Positions 35,782 through 44,310 of a stretch of DNA of 44,310 nucleotides are shown piece after piece. The notes below the pieces were generated by a model. The model searched no databases. It was given only the letters and a program-made list of their open reading frames with translations, and was not told the DNA's origin. Source of the DNA: Actinomycetota bacterium (GTDB lineage Bacteria > Actinomycetota > Acidimicrobiia > Acidimicrobiales > Acidimicrobilacustridaceae); the NCBI GenBank assembly GCA_009705225.1, contig WLCQ01000003.1:1-44310 (forward strand), given 5' to 3'. Every line of letters starts with the position of its first letter. Position 1 is the stretch's first letter. Both the position numbers and the translations under genes were made by a program.

Positions 35782-37953
35782 ATGGCTCCACACCCCGATC
35801 TCATCGCCGAACAGGCCTACATCGACGAGGCCTACGCGTGTCTGGACGCCTCACGAGTAGCAGCGAGCCGACTCACCTCGATGGTCGAGGTCGGTCGTGG
35901 CGGCACCGAGCAGGCCCGGTTCGAGCGCGAGGTCATCTACGACACCGTCGTGAACCGACTCACCCAACTGCAGCTCGGTGATGCCGCGTTGTGCTTCGGC
36001 CGGATCGATCGGGAACTCGATCGCGACATTGCGAGCGAGCCCGGGCAGCACGGTGGATTCGCGGTTCCCACGCTCGGCGACCTCGACGGTCCCGGTGTCG
36101 AGAGCTTCTACATCGGCCGTATTGCTGTTTCGAACAGCGATCAGGACCCAGTGATCGTTGATTGGCGTGCTCCGATCGCCGAACCGTTCTACCGGGCCAC
36201 CGGCCGCCAGCCCATGGGACTCGCGCGGCGACGCCATTTCGCCACCCGCGGTCGACAACTGCTCGGTATCGAGGACGAGCTCTTCGGTGACACGTTGGCG
36301 AGCTTGGGCATGCCGCCGAGTGATGAGGCTCCGGTGGTCGCCGGTCAGGGTGCGTTGTTCTCCGCGCTCGAAACTGCGCGCACCGGTCGACTCGGAGACA
36401 TCGTCGCCACCATTCAGGGCGAACAGGACGAGATCATCCGGGCGCCGCTGCCCGGTGTGCTGGTCGTGCAGGGTGGCCCCGGGACCGGCAAGACCGTTGT
36501 CGCCCTCCATCGTGCGGCGTATCTGCTCTACACCCACCGGTTCCCGCTCGAGGGCCAGGGTGTGCTCGTCATCGGTCCGAACCGTCTGTTCCTCGGCTAC
36601 ATCGAACAGGTGCTCCCTTCGCTGGGCGAAGCGGGTGTCGAACTGGCGGTGCTCGCCGATCTCGTCCCCGACATCAGCATCCGTTCCTACGACAAGGGAT
36701 TGACGGCCCGCGTCAAGGGCGACCCGCGCATGGTTCGGTTCTTGGAGCGGGCATTACGCGATCGTGAGCGTCCGCTGCGAAGCGATCTCGTGGTGGGCTA
36801 CGGACTGCAACGGCTCACGCTGCGGCGCGAACGAAGCCTCGAGATCATCCGCGATGCCCGTCGCCGCTATCGCAGGCACAACGGAGCCCGCCGCTTCGTC
36901 GAGAACGAGGTCTTCGCCGAACTCGCTCTCTCGTCGCGCGACGAGATTCCGGCTTCAGAGGTGCGCGAGCGACTCCGCCGCGATCCTGTCGTTCGCGAAG
37001 CGCTGGAATGGATGTGGCCGATCCTCACGCCCCAACAGTTCATCCATGATCTCTTCGGAGCCAAGGGTCTGCTGCGTCACGCGGCTGAAGGGGTGTTCAG
37101 CGACGCGGAGTGGTCAGCGCTGCAGCGGCCGTGGTCGGAGACCCTTCGCGAGGTCCCTTGGACCCATGAGGATGCCCCGTTGCTCGATGAGGCCCGGGCG
37201 CTGCTCGGCCCGAAGCCGCGCCGTCGACGCCCCGGTGAGAGCACCGATGACGACGAGATCCGCACCTACGGACACATCGTGGTCGATGAGGCCCAGGATC
37301 TCTCTCCGATGCAGCTACGCATGCTCGAGCGTCGTTCGCTCAACGGCTCGATGACGATTGTGGGTGACATCGCGCAGGCCACTGGCCAGTGGGCGCACAG
37401 TTCGTGGCAGGAGATCCTCGATCGACTTCCGGCCCGGCGCCCGCCTCACCGCGCCGAACTCACGTTGGGCTACCGCCTGCCCGCGCCCATCATGGCGCTG
37501 GCTGCCAGGGTGCTGCGTCACGCGGCGCCCGATCTCCTGCCTCCCCGCTCGGTTCGTGAGGACGGCTCTGAGCCGGTCATCTCCCGCGCTGCTCCCGGGT
37601 ATCTCGCTCGTGCAGTTGCCGAGATCACCATGATCGAACGGGCCGAGGTCGATCCCGGCCAGGTGGCCATCATCTGCCCGCCATCGATCATCGATGAGCT
37701 CTGCGATGCGCTCGATGTCGCCGGCATCGCCTATGGCCGGGCCACGCGTAACGGGCTTGAGCATCGGGTCACTGTGGTTGAGGTCGGGTTGGTGAAGGGC
37801 CTTGAGGTCGACGCCGCCATCGTGGTCGAACCGGCCCTCATGGTGGCTGAGCAGGCCCAGGGCGATCGTGCGCTCTACGTTGCGCTCACCCGGGCCACGA
37901 AGCGATTGGCCGTGGTGCATGAAGCGCCACTGCCGCCGTCGTTGCTGCCCTAG
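35782..37953 (+). CDS. HelD/HelR-like UvrD-family helicase (RNA polymerase-associated ATPase type)
   Basis: VVQGGPGTGKTVVALHRAAYLLYTHR, VVDEAQDLSPMQLRMLERRS, YVALTRATKRLAVVHEAPLP; HelD-type N-terminus. ATG 35782. Confidence 0.87.
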   Translation: MAPHPDLIAEQAYIDEAYACLDASRVAASRLTSMVEVGRGGTEQARFEREVIYDTVVNRLTQLQLGDAALCFGRIDRELDRDIASEPGQHGGFAVPTLGDLDGPGVESFYIGRIAVSNSDQDPVIVDWRAPIAEPFYRATGRQPMGLARRRHFATRGRQLLGIEDELFGDTLASLGMPPSDEAPVVAGQGALFSALETARTGRLGDIVATIQGEQDEIIRAPLPGVLVVQGGPGTGKTVVALHRAAYLLYTHRFPLEGQGVLVIGPNRLFLGYIEQVLPSLGEAGVELAVLADLVPDISIRSYDKGLTARVKGDPRMVRFLERALRDRERPLRSDLVVGYGLQRLTLRRERSLEIIRDARRRYRRHNGARRFVENEVFAELALSSRDEIPASEVRERLRRDPVVREALEWMWPILTPQQFIHDLFGAKGLLRHAAEGVFSDAEWSALQRPWSETLREVPWTHEDAPLLDEARALLGPKPRRRRPGESTDDDEIRTYGHIVVDEAQDLSPMQLRMLERRSLNGSMTIVGDIAQATGQWAHSSWQEILDRLPARRPPHRAELTLGYRLPAPIMALAARVLRHAAPDLLPPRSVREDGSEPVISRAAPGYLARAVAEITMIERAEVDPGQVAIICPPSIIDELCDALDVAGIAYGRATRNGLEHRVTVVEVGLVKGLEVDAAIVVEPALMVAEQAQGDRALYVALTRATKRLAVVHEAPLPPSLLP

Positions 37954-38630
37954 AGCGCGCTCACCAGGATGCGGGTGCTGGCGAACTCGTCGATCTCGAC
38001 GAGCTGACCATCGATCTCAACCGTGGTGCCATCGGCGCCTGCAGGGCCCGATGTGGCGATGACTGTTCCCTTATGGCCGGGCAGCAGCGAGGAGCGTTCA
38101 AGGAATTCGAGAAGGCCCGGCGTGAATTCGAGTTCCTCCGGAATGCGCGACACCACGAACTCGGCACCGATGAGGAGCTGGTCAAGACTGACCGTGTCGG
38201 GTGCGTTGTAATCGGTGCCCGGGATGGGGTTGCCGTGCGGACAGGTGGTGGGATCGCCGAGGGCGCGGGTCATTGCGGCTTCGACCGTGGGGGAGATGAC
38301 GTGCTCCCAGCGGCCGGCTTCGACATGGGCATCGGCCCAGGAGAGCCCGAGCATGTCGGTGAGGAATCTTTCGGCCAGACGATGGCGACGCACCACGGTC
38401 TCGGCGAGTGTGAGGCCATCCTCGGTGAGTCGGATGCTGCCGGCGTCGATGGTGACGATCCCGGACTTCTCCATCCGTTTGATCATCTCGGAGACCGCTG
38501 GTCGCGAGACGTCGAGTCGTTCGGCGATGCGGGCCTGAATGACGGCGACATCGTCCTCGCGCAACTCGAAGATGGCTTCGCAGTACTCCTCGAAGGCCGG
38601 ATGCCATTCACGCTGGGTCTGGGGCGCCAT
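37950..38630 (-). CDS. DtxR/IdeR-family metal-dependent transcriptional regulator
   Basis: EEYCEAIFELREDDVAVIQARIAERLDVSRPAVSEMIKRMEKSGIV, RRHRLAERFLTDMLGLSWADAHVEAGRWEHVIS, CPHGNPIP. Confidence 0.95.
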   Translation of the reverse strand: MAPQTQREWHPAFEEYCEAIFELREDDVAVIQARIAERLDVSRPAVSEMIKRMEKSGIVTIDAGSIRLTEDGLTLAETVVRRHRLAERFLTDMLGLSWADAHVEAGRWEHVISPTVEAAMTRALGDPTTCPHGNPIPGTDYNAPDTVSLDQLLIGAEFVVSRIPEELEFTPGLLEFLERSSLLPGHKGTVIATSGPAGADGTTVEIDGQLVEIDEFASTRILVSAL

Positions 38631-38679
38631 GGCACAGAGTCTACGGGAGCAGGGCGTCAGGCAACCCGGCGCGTGCAGA

Positions 38680-38716
38680 CGCCCGATGTTCAGCTGTGCG
38701 CCCGATGTTCAGCTGT
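38680..38716. repeat. 19-nt-period tandem repeat x2 upstream of the DtxR-family gene
   Basis: cgcccgatgttcagctgt-g-cgcccgatgttcagctgt. Confidence 0.85.
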
Positions 38717-38725
38717 TCGTAGTTG

Positions 38726-39121
38726 TCAGGCTCTTCCGAGCACCCGGTCGACTGCGATCTCGATCACGACCCGGTCATCGCGCACCTTGGGTTGGCGATA
38801 GCGCCCGGCGTATCGCTCCACAGCGATCGCAACACGTTCGGGATCGGAGGTGACGGTTGCTCGTCCCTCCATGGTGAGCCAACGGCCGCCATCGACCTGA
38901 CACACCGCGGCCGGACTGCCTTGAGCTTGGGCCACATTGCGGGCTTTGCGACTGCCGGCCCAGGTGATGACCCGTACCAGTTGTTCCTCGGGGTCCCAGG
39001 TGAATCCAACGGCCACCACATGCGGCGTACCGTCGGCCCGCATGGTGGTGAGCGTGGCGAGATGTCGCTCGGTGACGAAGGTGACGACCTCGTCGGCGAG
39101 GTCGGAAGGATCATGGGCCAT
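38726..39121 (-). CDS. PPOX/FDOR split-barrel protein, F420-dependent biliverdin reductase-like
   Basis: TERHLATLTTMRADGTPHVVAVGFTWDP, QVDGGRWLTMEGRATVTSD, VVIEIAVDRVLGRA resemble recalled Rv2074-type sequences. Confidence 0.8.
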   Translation of the reverse strand: MAHDPSDLADEVVTFVTERHLATLTTMRADGTPHVVAVGFTWDPEEQLVRVITWAGSRKARNVAQAQGSPAAVCQVDGGRWLTMEGRATVTSDPERVAIAVERYAGRYRQPKVRDDRVVIEIAVDRVLGRA

Positions 39122-39125
39122 CAGG

Positions 39126-41684
39126 TCACTCCGAGGAGATGGCGCGCAGCACGTCGAGACGAGCGGCGCGGCGGGCGGGATAGAGCGCGGCGCCCACGCC
39201 GGCGAGGGCGGCGATGATCACGATGGTGACCAACTGCGCCCACGGAACGGCGAAGCTCGTGATGCCCTCGTCATACAGGGCTTGGACGAGTGCCCAACCG
39301 AACACCAGGCCGATACCGAGACCGATGATGGTGCCGATGAGGCTGATGATGACCGACTCGGCCCGAATGCTGGAGCGAACCTGACGGCGGCTCATACCCA
39401 CTGCTCGCAGCAGACCGAGCTCACGGGTGCGCTCGTAGACCGAGAGCAACAGCGTGTTGATCACACCGATGATGGCGATGATGAGCGCGAGTGCCAACAG
39501 CACATAGACGATCACCAAGAACTGATTGGCCTGATCGGTCTGGGCTTTGGTGAACTCCTTGACACTCTGAAGCTTCGCCCCCGGCACGGTTGCGATGAGC
39601 TGGTCGAGCGGTCCACGGGCTTCGGCGATCCCGGCGTCGCTCGAGTCGTTCAACCCCACATAGATGGATTGAGCGGTCTGCTGATCGGGGGGAGTGACCT
39701 GCGCGAACAACTGGGCGTTGATGAAGTAGCCCGGTCCTTGGATCGGGAACCGCGTGTCGTAGACCGACTCGATAGTGAGCTCCGATGGACCGCCCTGGAG
39801 GAAGCTCACCGCCAACGTGTCGCCGACTGACAGGTGCTTGTCGGCAGCCAGTGTTTTCGGGATCGCTACTCCGGAGTCGGAGAGGTCGGCGAACGAGCCG
39901 GACACGTCAGTGATGGTGACCACCTGCTGAAGTGCGGCAGGGTCGGTGCCCAGCACGACCTTGGCCTTGCCGTCGATATTGGCGAAGCCGGCTCCTACGG
40001 CGGCGGCGACCTTCACTTCGGGGAGAGCAGTGATCTGACCGGCGAGGCTCAGCGGGAGGGCGGTGGCGCCGAAGCTGTCCGTGGTGACCACGTACTGCGC
40101 GGTGACCGAGGTATTGATGGCTTCGACGAGCGAGACCTTCAGCGATTGCGCCGTGACCGAGATGAAGCCCACGAGCCCCACACCGATCATCAGTGCTGAT
40201 GCGGTTGTGGCGGTGCGCTTGGGGTTGCGCATGGCGTTCTCGCGGGCGATCCGACTGCTCACTCCACCGAATCGGGCCATCGGCCAACCGAGGACCCGGG
40301 CCATCGGTGCGGCGATGACGGGACCGATCACCGTGAAACCCATGAACACGAGGAAGGCGCCGAAACCGACGAGCTGCAGGGCGGAATCGCTGTTGCCGTA
40401 GAGACCGAACCAGAGTCCGATAGCGCCGCCGACGAGCAGCAGGGCACCGATCACGATTCGTCGCTTTGAGGTTTTGGTCGATTCGACTGCGACATCGCGC
40501 ATTGCGGCGATCGGGGCGATGGAGGCGGCGCGCCGCGCCGGCAAGATCGCCGAAGCAAGAGTGATCATCGTGCCCACGAGGACTGAAGAGATCACGGCCG
40601 AGGCGGGGATGATGATCGGCGTGTCCGGCCCCGAGAATCCGAAGCTCTGCATCAGTGCGTTGAGACCCATGGCCAGCAGCACGCCGAAGCCGACGCCGAC
40701 GATTGACGCGACGAATCCCACGGCAAATGCCTCGAGCAGTACTGAGGTGAGCACCTGGCGCCGACTCGCACCGAGCGCCCGAAGCAGGGCGAGCTCCTTG
40801 GTGCGCTGGGCAACAATGATCGAGAACGTGTTGTAGATGATGAACGAACCCACGAACAGTGCGATGAGCGCGAACACCAGCAGGAACGTGTTGAAGATCC
40901 CGATGATCTTCTGGAACGCGTCCTGATTCTCGGCGGTGAATTCCGCACCGGTGATGGCCTCGGTGCCGGGAGGGATCACTGCAGCCACGCGCTCGGTCAG
41001 AGCAGTCTGGGATACGCCGGGGTCCCCAGAAACCGAGATCCAGTCAAAGGTGCCGGGCTGGCCCACCAACTGTTGTGCTGTCTTGGTATCGAACAGCGCG
41101 GCCTGCGCGCCTCCCCAGGTATCGAGCTTGCCGAACTTGGCCACGCCGACGATCCGGAATTGCTGGACGCCCTGGGCGGCGAGGATCGAGATGGTGTCAC
41201 CCACGGCGAACTCGCCATCCCTCGCCGACTTGGCGTCGAGCACGACCTCATCCGGGCCGTTCGGTGCCGCGCCGTCAGTGAGATTCCAGCCGTTGAGCGA
41301 TGGCGATGTGAGCCAGTTCAGCAGGAAGTTCGGTGGGCCTTGGGCCGCAACGAGTGGCTTGTTGTCGCGGCCGAGCACCCGAATCTGGCCGAACACCTCG
41401 CCCTCAGCCGCGTCGACGCCGGAGACCGCCTGCACCGCGGGAACCGCTGAGTCGGAGATCCGGTCGCGCTGCGATCCGAACGGAGTTTCGACCTCGTTGC
41501 TGGAGCGGACGACGACATCGATAGACGAATAGACGTCGGAGAAGATCTTGTCGAAGCTGGAACTGATGCTCGAGGTGAGCACCTGGGTGCCGGCCATGAA
41601 CGCGACGCCGAGGATGACAGCGACGCCGGTGGCGATGAGCCTGACCTTGTGCGCGAGGAGACCTCGCAGGGTGACTTTGAGCAT
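39126..41684 (-). CDS. MacB/FtsX-type ABC transporter permease
   Basis: Two FtsX modules (RTKELALLRALGASRRQVLTSVLLEA; RTRELGLLRAVGMSRRQVRSSIRAES), MacB-like periplasmic domains. ATG 41684 (MLKVTLRGLLAHKVRL). Confidence 0.9.
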   Translation of the reverse strand: MLKVTLRGLLAHKVRLIATGVAVILGVAFMAGTQVLTSSISSSFDKIFSDVYSSIDVVVRSSNEVETPFGSQRDRISDSAVPAVQAVSGVDAAEGEVFGQIRVLGRDNKPLVAAQGPPNFLLNWLTSPSLNGWNLTDGAAPNGPDEVVLDAKSARDGEFAVGDTISILAAQGVQQFRIVGVAKFGKLDTWGGAQAALFDTKTAQQLVGQPGTFDWISVSGDPGVSQTALTERVAAVIPPGTEAITGAEFTAENQDAFQKIIGIFNTFLLVFALIALFVGSFIIYNTFSIIVAQRTKELALLRALGASRRQVLTSVLLEAFAVGFVASIVGVGFGVLLAMGLNALMQSFGFSGPDTPIIIPASAVISSVLVGTMITLASAILPARRAASIAPIAAMRDVAVESTKTSKRRIVIGALLLVGGAIGLWFGLYGNSDSALQLVGFGAFLVFMGFTVIGPVIAAPMARVLGWPMARFGGVSSRIARENAMRNPKRTATTASALMIGVGLVGFISVTAQSLKVSLVEAINTSVTAQYVVTTDSFGATALPLSLAGQITALPEVKVAAAVGAGFANIDGKAKVVLGTDPAALQQVVTITDVSGSFADLSDSGVAIPKTLAADKHLSVGDTLAVSFLQGGPSELTIESVYDTRFPIQGPGYFINAQLFAQVTPPDQQTAQSIYVGLNDSSDAGIAEARGPLDQLIATVPGAKLQSVKEFTKAQTDQANQFLVIVYVLLALALIIAIIGVINTLLLSVYERTRELGLLRAVGMSRRQVRSSIRAESVIISLIGTIIGLGIGLVFGWALVQALYDEGITSFAVPWAQLVTIVIIAALAGVGAALYPARRAARLDVLRAISSE

Positions 41685-41685
41685 C

Positions 41686-42450
<765 letters not shown>

Positions 42451-42477
42451 GTCGGAGAGCCTAGGGGTTGGTACGCG

Positions 42478-42506
42478 CAACGGGACAGGCATTGCCTGTC
42501 CCGTTG
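42478..42506. terminator. Perfect 14-bp inverted repeat downstream of the peroxiredoxin gene
   Basis: caacgggacaggca-t-tgcctgtcccgttg; no obvious U-tract. Confidence 0.7.
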
Positions 42507-42543
42507 ACGGTGTTCACGACGAAGGTGGCAGCACCACCCGGGC

Positions 42544-43179
42544 TCACTTGTTGGGCTGGGGGGTGATGCGCAGGTAGGGCTTGAGCTTCGTGAAGCCCTT
42601 CGGGAATCGCTCGGTGGCTTCCTCGTCAGACAGTGCGGGGGCCACGATGACGTCGCCGCCGTCGGTCCAGTTGGCCGGGGTGGCCACCTTGTAGCCGTCG
42701 GTGAGCTGCAGGGAGTCGATGACCCGGAGCAGTTCATCGAAGTTACGACCGGTGCTGGCTGGGTAGGTGAGTATGAGACGCACCTTGTTGGCCGGATCGA
42801 TGATGAACACCGAGCGCACGGTCATCGTGTCGCTGGCATTCGGGTGGATCATGTCGTAGAGATCGGCGACCGCTCGGTCGGGATCGGCGATGACCGGAAA
42901 GTTCACGGCCTGACCCTGGGTCTCCTCGATGTCGCCCTCCCACTTGTGATGTGAGTCGACGGGATCGACCGACAGGCCGATGGGCTTCACGTTGCGCTTG
43001 TCCCATTCGGGCTTGAGCTTGGCCACGGTGCCGAGTTCGGTGGTGCACACCGGGGTGAAATCCTTCGGGTGCGAGAAGAGCACCGCCCAGCTATCGCCCT
43101 TCCAGTCGTGGAACGAGAGCGTGCCGTGGGTGGTGTCGGCAGAGAAATCTGGGGCGATATCGCCGAGACGAAGAGTCAT
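42544..43179 (-). CDS. 1-Cys peroxiredoxin (Prx6-type)
   Basis: SHPKDFTPVCTTELGTVAKLKPEWDKRNVKPIGLSVDPVDSHHKWEGDIEE. Confidence 0.95.
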   Translation of the reverse strand: MTLRLGDIAPDFSADTTHGTLSFHDWKGDSWAVLFSHPKDFTPVCTTELGTVAKLKPEWDKRNVKPIGLSVDPVDSHHKWEGDIEETQGQAVNFPVIADPDRAVADLYDMIHPNASDTMTVRSVFIIDPANKVRLILTYPASTGRNFDELLRVIDSLQLTDGYKVATPANWTDGGDVIVAPALSDEEATERFPKGFTKLKPYLRITPQPNK

Positions 43180-43269
43180 CAGGGGCCTCCGGGGGCTTTG
43201 ATACGGGCCATGGGTCCATGGTCGGGTAGCCCATTCTATGGCCTGAGCCGCAAAAGTCGACCCAATTGG

Positions 43270-44187
43270 TCAGATTTCGGCCCGATGGATATCCGGCTCG
43301 ATGAAGATGCGGGTTGCCTCGGGCACAACGGCGCGGATCGACGCTTCGATCGCGTTGATGATCGCGGCCAGTTCGGTCATGGTGAGGTCCCCGGTGAACT
43401 GGAGCTTCGTGGCCACCAAGATGTCGTCGGGACCGATGTGTTCGGTGCGCAAATTGATGAGTCGCTCAACACCGGGGTGCTTCTCGATGGTTTCGCGGAT
43501 AGCGGCTTCGTGCGTCGAACTGGCCGATTCGCCGATCAACAGGCTTTTCATCTCGATGCACAGGACGATTGCGATGATCCCGAGCAGCAAACCGATGCTC
43601 AGCGTGCCGATGCCATCCCAAACGGCATTGCCCGTGACGGTGTCGAGGATGACTGCGGTGAGCGCGATGACCAAACCGATAAGCGCACCGGTGTCCTCGA
43701 GCAGCACCACCGGGATCTCGGGCGACTTGGAGTGCCGGATATATCGGAACCAACTCCCGGAGCCCTTTGCCGGCCTGGCTTCCTGGACGGCAGTCCGGAA
43801 CGAGAGTGACTCGAGTACGAGCGCGACGCTCAGGATGCCGATGGCCCAACCGGGTGATTCGAGTTGGTGGGGGTGCAGGATCTTCTCGATCCCCTCGAAG
43901 ACTGCGAATGCCGACCCGAGCGTGAAGAGCACGATCGAAACCACGAAGGCCCAGAAGAACCTCTCGCGTCCGAAGCCGAACTGATGATCCGCCGTCGGAG
44001 CCCGGCTGGCACGTTTCCCGCCGAGCAGAAGCAGCACCTGGTTTCCCGTGTCGGCCACGGAGTGCACAGCTTCGGCGAGCATCGAACTCGACATCGTGAA
44101 GGCGAAGCCCACGAATTTCGCGATAGCGATACCGAGGTTCGCCAACAGTGCAGCAAGGATCGCTCGTTTGGATCCGCCAGTTGACAT
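43270..44187 (-). CDS. Cation diffusion facilitator (CDF) family transporter
   Basis: SSMLAEAVHSVADTGNQVLLLLG, EDTGALIGLVIALTAVILD, C-terminal cytoplasmic domain. Confidence 0.9.
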   Translation of the reverse strand: MSTGGSKRAILAALLANLGIAIAKFVGFAFTMSSSMLAEAVHSVADTGNQVLLLLGGKRASRAPTADHQFGFGRERFFWAFVVSIVLFTLGSAFAVFEGIEKILHPHQLESPGWAIGILSVALVLESLSFRTAVQEARPAKGSGSWFRYIRHSKSPEIPVVLLEDTGALIGLVIALTAVILDTVTGNAVWDGIGTLSIGLLLGIIAIVLCIEMKSLLIGESASSTHEAAIRETIEKHPGVERLINLRTEHIGPDDILVATKLQFTGDLTMTELAAIINAIEASIRAVVPEATRIFIEPDIHRAEI

Positions 44188-44205
44188 CGTGGTTCCGCCG
44201 TTCGT

Positions 44206-44310
44206 TCAGTGAGTGCCGTGTGAACCGGGAACGTAGCGCGCCCGGGAGGCCGCGATCTCGGACCACGCTGCTTCGCGGCCCTCGAACTCCTCGATGATCG
44301 AGAACTTGCC
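44206..44310 (-). CDS. 3' end of an unidentified CDS running off the right edge
   Basis: Open frame from the edge, ...GKFSIIEEFEGREAAWSEIAASRARYVPGSHGTH*. Not in the supplied ORF track because it is short and partial. Confidence 0.5.
   Translation of the reverse strand, partial: GKFSIIEEFEGREAAWSEIAASRARYVPGSHGTH

Noticed and set aside
38640-38720. Classical DtxR/IdeR iron box upstream of the regulator
   Set aside because: The tandem repeat there does not match the TTAGGTTAGCCTAACCTAA-type palindrome.

Overview
High-GC actinobacterial-type chromosomal window (Acidimicrobiia-like by gene content, inferred only) with about 38 supportable genes, two of them partial at the window edges. No rRNA, tRNA, CRISPR array, transposase or phage gene was seen. 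In order: a short-chain dehydrogenase (SDR) cluster; YbhN-like membrane protein, PIG-L deacetylase, GT4, PAP2 and a PQQ-dependent sugar dehydrogenase lipoprotein; an expanded phosphate-uptake locus (8.8-21.6 kb); TesB thioesterase, GH1 glycosidase, GtrA; a GT4/methyltransferase/alpha-toroid cluster; an Lnt homologue, PCu(A)C-like protein and esterase; NlpC/P60; hemG/hemH/hemE; HelD-like helicase; DtxR-family regulator; F420-biliverdin-reductase-like protein; MacB/FtsX-type ABC exporter; 1-Cys peroxiredoxin; CDF transporter. The most interesting region is the phosphate locus. pstC-pstA-pstB is followed by a PstS with a C-terminal membrane anchor, a second phosphate-binding-type protein, and three surface proteins sharing a neocarzinostatin-like Cys-containing module (four copies). 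One of the three also carries five FnIII domains and one is a chimera with a degenerate PstS domain. The last gene is a sortase-fold membrane protein whose catalytic His and Cys positions are Arg and Ser. Two PHO-box-like repeat arrays with 11-nt phasing and a 13-bp hairpin lie in its intergenic gaps. A second theme is loss of catalytic or ligand residues in recognisable folds: an SDR with Tyr->Cys and Lys->Glu next to an intact partner, an Lnt with Cys->Ser, and a PCu(A)C-like domain without His/Met ligands. All family calls come from reading motifs by eye; no database search was run.
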